From Streptomyces sp. NBC_01454 (lineage in GTDB: Bacteria > Actinomycetota > Actinomycetes > Streptomycetales > Streptomycetaceae): 64,000 nucleotides of DNA. The stretch's first letter is position 1. Each line of letters starts with the position of its first letter. The position numbers and the translations under genes were made by a program. The notes under the pieces are model-generated. The model saw only the letters and a list, made by a program, of their open reading frames with translations, ran no database searches and was not told the DNA's origin. This document shows positions 62,788 to 64,000 of the stretch, in pieces. The DNA is taken from contig NZ_CP109460.1 of NCBI RefSeq assembly GCF_036227565.1, forward strand, positions 1,550,001-1,614,000, in the 5' to 3' direction.

Positions 62788-62916
62788 CGCCGCGCACCGG
62801 AGCCAGACATCGACCGGGGATGCGGAAGTAATGGAGAGTGACCGCCGTGGCACCGGGAGCCATTCGATCAATGAGTGTGTCGACCCGGAGAATCTCGACA
62901 TCAACAAACCATTGAA

Positions 62917-62934
62917 GTTCCGCGATAAGGAAAC
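62917..62934. promoter_or_regulatory. Inverted TTCC-N7-GGAA upstream of malate synthase
   Basis: GTTCC-GCGATAA-GGAAAC, about 130 bp before the malate synthase start. It resembles the TTCC/GGAA palindrome near the IclR gene and is a candidate shared operator. Confidence 0.4.
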
Positions 62935-63064
62935 TAGTCTCCACTGGTCAGAAGCGCCCTGAACCCAGACGGCGCCCGCGACCGTGCCCCGGGGCCCGCG
63001 GCACCCCGTGCCGCCAGGCGTCCCCGCGGCCGCCGGGCACCGCCGATGAATGGAGTGACAGCTC

Positions 63065-64000
63065 ATGTCCGCACCAGCGCCGTCCCCGCTGGCCATCGTC
63101 GAAGTCGACCCCGCGCACACCCCCGAACGGCAGGGCGAGGTCCTCACCGACGCCGCGCTCGCCTTCGTCGCCGCGCTCCACCGACGGTTCACCCCGCGCC
63201 GTGACGAGCTGCTCGCCCGCCGCGCCGAGCGCCGGGCCGAGATCGCCCGCACCAGCACGCTGGACTTCCTGCCGCAGACCGCGCGGATCCGTGCCGATGA
63301 CAGCTGGCGGGTGGCCGAGGCGCCCGCCGCGCTCAACGACCGCCGGGTGGAGATCACCGGTCCCACCGACCGCAAGATGACCATCAACGCGCTCAACTCG
63401 GGCGCCAAGGTCTGGCTCGCCGACTTCGAGGACGCCTCCGCTCCGACCTGGGAGAACGTCATCTCGGGTCAGCTGAACCTCATCGACGCCTACGAACGGC
63501 GCATCGACTTCACCGACCCGGCGTCCGGCAAGTCCTACGCGCTCAAGCCCGCCGAGGAGCTCGCCACCGTCGTGATGCGGCCGCGCGGCTGGCATCTGGA
63601 CGAGCGGCACCTGCAGTTCGAGGGCCGCCCGGTCCCCGGCGCGCTGGTCGACTTCGGGCTCTACTTCTTCCACAACGCCAAGCGACTGCTGGCCCTCGGC
63701 AAGGGGCCGTACTTCTATCTGCCGAAGACGGAGTCGCACCTGGAGGCCCGCCTCTGGAACGACATCTTCGTCTTCGCCCAGGACCAGCTCGGCATCCCGC
63801 AGGGCACGGTGCGCGCCACCGTCCTGATCGAGACCATCACCGCCGCGTACGAGATGGAGGAGATCCTCTACGAGCTGCGCGACCACGCCTCGGGGCTGAA
63901 CGCCGGCCGCTGGGACTACCTCTTCTCCATCGTCAAGAACTTCCGGGACGGCGGCGCCAAGTTCGTGCTGCCCGACCGCAACGCGGTCACGATGACGGCA
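63065..64000 (+). CDS. aceB: Malate synthase A, N-terminal 312 residues (cut by window end)
   Basis: From ATG 63065. Family sequence is clear: [16 protein letters not shown] [100 protein letters not shown] and [20 protein letters not shown] (catalytic Arg and Glu regions). It condenses glyoxylate with acetyl-CoA to malate. In Streptomyces it is commonly clustered with allantoin genes and controlled by AllR, consistent with this location. Confidence 0.92.
   Translation, partial: MSAPAPSPLAIVEVDPAHTPERQGEVLTDAALAFVAALHRRFTPRRDELLARRAERRAEIARTSTLDFLPQTARIRADDSWRVAEAPAALNDRRVEITGPTDRKMTINALNSGAKVWLADFEDASAPTWENVISGQLNLIDAYERRIDFTDPASGKSYALKPAEELATVVMRPRGWHLDERHLQFEGRPVPGALVDFGLYFFHNAKRLLALGKGPYFYLPKTESHLEARLWNDIFVFAQDQLGIPQGTVRATVLIETITAAYEMEEILYELRDHASGLNAGRWDYLFSIVKNFRDGGAKFVLPDRNAVTMTA

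Noticed and set aside
1..64000. tRNA or rRNA genes, including an attachment site for the integrases
   Set aside because: No cloverleaf-like or rRNA sequence was noticed by eye. A covariance-model scan would settle it.

Overview
This window looks like Streptomyces chromosomal DNA. It has very high GC, frequent GTG/TTG starts, ATGA-coupled operons, an RNase Sa-type secreted RNase, a putative LAxTG (sortase E-type) surface protein, and the allantoin/glyoxylate gene set usual for the genus. All calls come from reading translated sequence by eye. No database search was run, so family names are recognition calls.

Layout. (1) 1-6772: the 3' end of a contractile-injection / phage-tail-like cluster on the + strand, with baseplate J-like proteins, a tail protein with a beta-helix-like region and a DUF6519 protein. 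(2) About 6.8-34.5 kb: a mosaic accessory region. It holds a CD225/dispanin protein, a broken serine integrase with three coupled small genes, an ISAs1 stub, an odd GroEL-N-terminus fusion, a frameshifted UvrD-like helicase, a divergent block of uncharacterised metabolic and regulatory genes (15.7-21.5 kb), a Tn554-like recombinase set, a cas-less CRISPR remnant whose repeats switch orientation, an excisionase-like gene, a decayed IS5-like element containing a transposase-less unit that carries an aminoglycoside-phosphotransferase-like gene, a decayed IS110 copy, a large HTH/STAND/Sel1 protein, and an HsdR scar. Almost every frameshift in the window lies here. (3) 34.5-40.6 kb: envelope and secreted genes (DUF2231, lipoprotein, LAxTG protein and its paralogue) and an MpaB-oxygenase/EF-hand fusion. 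(4) 40.5-47.6 kb: a sugar-type ABC transporter with two tandem binding proteins, one permease, one single-domain ATPase, a ROK kinase and a GntR regulator. (5) 47.7-56.8 kb: assorted core-like genes (PaaI thioesterase, PheC-like binding protein, KDPG aldolase, RNase Sa homologue, XRE-cupin regulator, secreted GH84 hexosaminidase, TenA-like protein, ABM monooxygenase). (6) 56.9-64.0 kb: allantoinase, an IclR-family AllR-like regulator, a MocA-like nucleotidyltransferase and malate synthase (cut by the window end), interrupted by an intact IS110-family element.

How the genes work together. The transporter operon would import a sugar and phosphorylate it through the ROK kinase, under GntR control. 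Allantoinase and malate synthase fit purine-ring breakdown to glyoxylate and its assimilation, probably repressed by the IclR protein. The 15.7-21.5 kb block is the best candidate for an undescribed system: seven neighbouring non-mobile genes transcribed divergently from about 180 bp, combining an SAH-hydrolase-like NAD-binding protein, a Nudix hydrolase, YdcF and WbqC family proteins, an anti-sigma-like ATPase and a TPR-type regulator. Three of its genes carry frameshifts as sequenced.
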